Origin: SG8-30 sp963710135
GTDB lineage: Bacteria; Pseudomonadota; Gammaproteobacteria; Steroidobacterales; Steroidobacteraceae
Length of the DNA: 64,000 bases
Direction of reading: 5' to 3'
NCBI GenBank assembly: GCA_963710135.1
Contig: CAVPYY010000002.1
Location: forward strand, 62,001-126,000
The position numbers and the translations under genes are program-made. Positions 62,901 through 64,000 of the stretch are shown in pieces (the stretch's first letter is position 1; each line of letters starts with the position of its first letter). The notes under the pieces are model-generated. The model saw only the letters and a list, made by a program, of their open reading frames with translations. It did not search any database and was not told where the DNA came from.

Positions 62901-63427
62901 AGGCCGTCGAGCAGCTCCACGGTGCGCGCCGTCCGCCCGGTGTTGCGGATCTCGCAGCGGCGCACGAAACCGAACTCGTCACTGGTGAGCCAGGTGTAGC
63001 GGAACGCCAGCTCCAGCTCGTGGTTGATCTCCTCGAAGCACAGCTTGTTGCCCGCGACACTCTTGTACAGGTGGCGGCTGACTTCGAAGGCGCGGTCCTG
63101 CTCGCGGTTGAAGGGCTCCCAGACGCGCAACTGGCCGGCGGCCTTCGTGCGCAACAGGGTCCTGGGGCCGGTGTGCAGGCCGCTCTCGTGGATCTTGTCG
63201 ACCGTGATGTACGGGAACAGGGCGGTATCCGGGGACATCCTGCCCGCGCTCAGCCCGCCGATGGACGAAACGAACAGCCAGTGGTCGGTGCTGGAAACGA
63301 CGCTCACCAGGAACGGTGGCATGCGGTCGACATGCCGGATGGCATAGAAACGCTCGCCCGCCATGTCGACGAATTCGCCGGCGACGCCGGCTGCCGTGGC
63401 GGTCTGGACTCGTGCGCCCGGGTTCAT
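59969..63427 (-). CDS. GH94-clan phosphorylase-like protein (GH149-like?)
   Basis: About 1152 residues, unbroken. The start at 63427 follows the previous stop closely; the longer frame upstream overlaps that gene. The N-terminal part (about 25-330) looks like the beta-sandwich of GH94/GH149/GH161 enzymes (HWLFVSSIGGLSAGR). The central helical part has CTAEENVAVHHYANVVFNVL, YWYEGNWRDIFQNWEAL, KFVNGSTMDGYNPYRVTK and GYWGDHQIIYLLKFLE, the last probably holding the catalytic Asp. Size and layout fit beta-1,3-oligoglucan phosphorylases such as GH149, which release glucose-1-phosphate. No signal peptide, so cytoplasmic. The exact family is by memory and context. Confidence 0.72.
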   Translation of the reverse strand: MNPGARVQTATAAGVAGEFVDMAGERFYAIRHVDRMPPFLVSVVSSTDHWLFVSSIGGLSAGRMSPDTALFPYITVDKIHESGLHTGPRTLLRTKAAGQLRVWEPFNREQDRAFEVSRHLYKSVAGNKLCFEEINHELELAFRYTWLTSDEFGFVRRCEIRNTGRTARTVELLDGLQNILPAGTPRFTQANSSNLVDAYKWTERLEGGLVLYTLYAGITDRAEPSESLKANVAYCLGLDAPTTLVSSAQLGGFRRGRPLMPEDHTRGVRGAFMVAQTLDLAPGATAQWQIVADLELSQARVVALRRRLADPAALAAAIEESVQQDSDDFGHLMAACDAVQCTAEENVAVHHYANVVFNVLRGGCFPIHYQVSSRDFSETLRAFNKVVHGRSRALLDSLPETLEFRELLASVRQSGDPQLARLCLEYLPLAYGRRHGDPSRPWNQFNIRIKDRDGRPVYWYEGNWRDIFQNWEALAFSYPDFTENMIAKFVNGSTMDGYNPYRVTKTGIDWEVEDPEDPWSYIGYWGDHQIIYLLKFLELSQDFHPARLAALLHEPLFAYANVPYRIRPLAALLDDPKHTVDYDQALATRIEHLVETLGADGKLVLDEHGEVYQVTLLEKLLVPLLGKLGNLVVDGGIWMNTQRPEWNDANNALVGQGLSMVTLYYLRRYVRFLQSLLASEGEPIELSNEVGQWLGESGAALRQFRSVLARDEVTGEQALALLTALGEASSRYRESVYENARMSGKCRIDPDLARGFLADALAALDHSIGRNRREDGLYHAYNLLERARDRITTDTLYPMLEGQVAALSSGAIPPRESVALLESLFGSELYRADQQSFMLYPDRELPGFLDKNRIPDAAVRSIPLLVALTAAGNAQIVVRDADGCYRFNSDFRNARDLEAELGRLDERYAAQAAAAREPLTSLFEEVFDHQAFTGRSGTMFGFEGLGCIYWHMVSKLLLVVQEIYFAALDGGAEAPAVRRLGELYYRVRAGLGFNKTPAEYGAFPTDPYSHTPGHGGASQPGMTGQVKEEVLTRFGELGVRVRDGRARFQPALLRPQELLRQPRNFRYLDGAGVWQDLPVPADALAFTWCQVPIVYRLAGDRGPGLTLTLASSEQRHYPDAVLSADDSALLFRRSGQIRQIVVDLRPDQLFAH

Positions 63428-63443
63428 GGGGTCATCCGCCTGC

Positions 63444-64000
63444 TCACTCGGCCAGCACGAGCGACCCGAACAGGCCCGCGTCGATCCAGCCCCGGTCCGT
63501 CGGTCCGTCCGGCACCGATTCCGAGCCGATGAAGTTCTCACGCAACTCGCTGCCGTCGTTGTCGCAGTAGGCGACCATCAGTCCCAGGATCTTGCCGGGC
63601 GTCAGCCGGACCGGCTCGTTGTCGTCACGGTCATCGACGTACTGGTCGCTATAGACCGAAATCGCGAGCTCCCAGATGACCTTGTCGCCGGACTGCTTCC
63701 AGCGGCTCTCGACGTGATGCGAGTAGTCGCGCGGGCGCCGGTCGGTGCCTATGTCGATGGCGCGGTTGTCGAGCGACATGTGGTAGGCGAACGCGTTGTG
63801 GTTGTACTGGTGCTCGCCGCCGGAGTAGTCCTCGTCCAGGAAGATCTCGAGACAGTCGTCGTCCCAGTACTGCACCAGCGGGTCGCGGTGGGTGTCGATC
63901 AGGATGTCGTCGACGATCTCCGCCAGCAGGTAGATGCGGTCCGGCGCCCAGACGACCTTGTAGCGCCCCTGGAAGTCCTTGGCGGAATACTCCGGCCCGA
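63444..64000 (-). CDS. CBM9-like (DOMON) sugar-binding protein, partial
   Basis: The C-terminal 184 residues are in the window; the gene starts beyond the right edge. The sequence resembles family 9 carbohydrate-binding modules: FQGRYKVVWAPDRIYLLAEI, YWDDDCLEIFLDEDYSGG and VIWELAISVY are typical strands, ending DAGLFGSLVLAE. CBM9 modules bind reducing-end sugars. It is the first gene seen of the leftward operon with the phosphorylase-like gene (17 bases apart). Whether it has a signal peptide or further domains cannot be seen. Confidence 0.75.
   Translation of the reverse strand, partial: GPEYSAKDFQGRYKVVWAPDRIYLLAEIVDDILIDTHRDPLVQYWDDDCLEIFLDEDYSGGEHQYNHNAFAYHMSLDNRAIDIGTDRRPRDYSHHVESRWKQSGDKVIWELAISVYSDQYVDDRDDNEPVRLTPGKILGLMVAYCDNDGSELRENFIGSESVPDGPTDRGWIDAGLFGSLVLAE

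Overview
The window is GC-rich and almost entirely coding, with no rRNA, tRNA, insertion sequence, prophage or CRISPR array seen. Gene content (Reg_prop hybrid kinases, GGDEF/EAL proteins, a GPH-type sugar symporter, GH3/GH16/GH17 enzymes, Yej-like peptide ABC transporter, subtilases with outer-membrane-style partners) suggests a gram-negative, probably gammaproteobacterial heterotroph; this assignment is inference. Many genes carry one or a few single-base frame breaks with conserved sequence on both sides. These look like base-calling or assembly errors, so broken genes are annotated over their full reconstructed span.

Layout. 1-4.4 kb: a two-component hybrid sensor kinase running off the left edge. 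4.5-10.5 kb: three paralogous secreted subtilases (S8), each ending in a tandem aromatic hexapeptide repeat (GYTWSQ or GYLWNN), plus one small unknown gene; two of the subtilases share an upstream region with CRP-like sites. 10.8-16.8 kb: a degenerate PAS/kinase-like protein, a degenerate EAL protein and a Reg_prop-GGDEF diguanylate cyclase. 16.9-21.8 kb: CAP-domain protein, sorbosone-dehydrogenase-like lipoprotein, MenA, BASS-family transporter and a MetA-like outer-membrane protein.

21.9-31.3 kb holds the most striking metabolic content: malonyl-CoA reductase and the trifunctional propionyl-CoA synthase, adjacent and on the same strand. Together they convert malonyl-CoA to propionyl-CoA via 3-hydroxypropionate, the first half of the 3-hydroxypropionate bicycle. 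This tract is much more densely frameshifted than the rest. 31.5-37.7 kb is a five-gene peptide ABC transporter operon, followed by a large zincin metalloprotease at 37.8-40.4 kb.

40.5-64 kb is a beta-1,3-glucan (laminarin-type) utilisation locus. It has a GPH sugar symporter divergent from a GH3 beta-glucosidase; a GH17 enzyme; a LysR regulator; a GH16 lipoprotein; a six-module binding lipoprotein; a TIM-barrel glycosidase apparently fused to an outer-membrane beta-barrel; a second secreted TIM-barrel glycosidase; and a leftward operon of CBM9-like protein, GH94-clan phosphorylase-like protein, two GH17 proteins and a LacI regulator. A palindromic operator candidate (TTGACAGCGCTGTCAA) overlaps the -35 element between GH3 and the symporter, and a near copy lies before GH16. 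This suggests one LacI-type regulon: surface and secreted enzymes cut the glucan, the symporter imports products, and enzymes without signal peptides (GH3, the phosphorylase, the two leftward GH17s) finish degradation inside.
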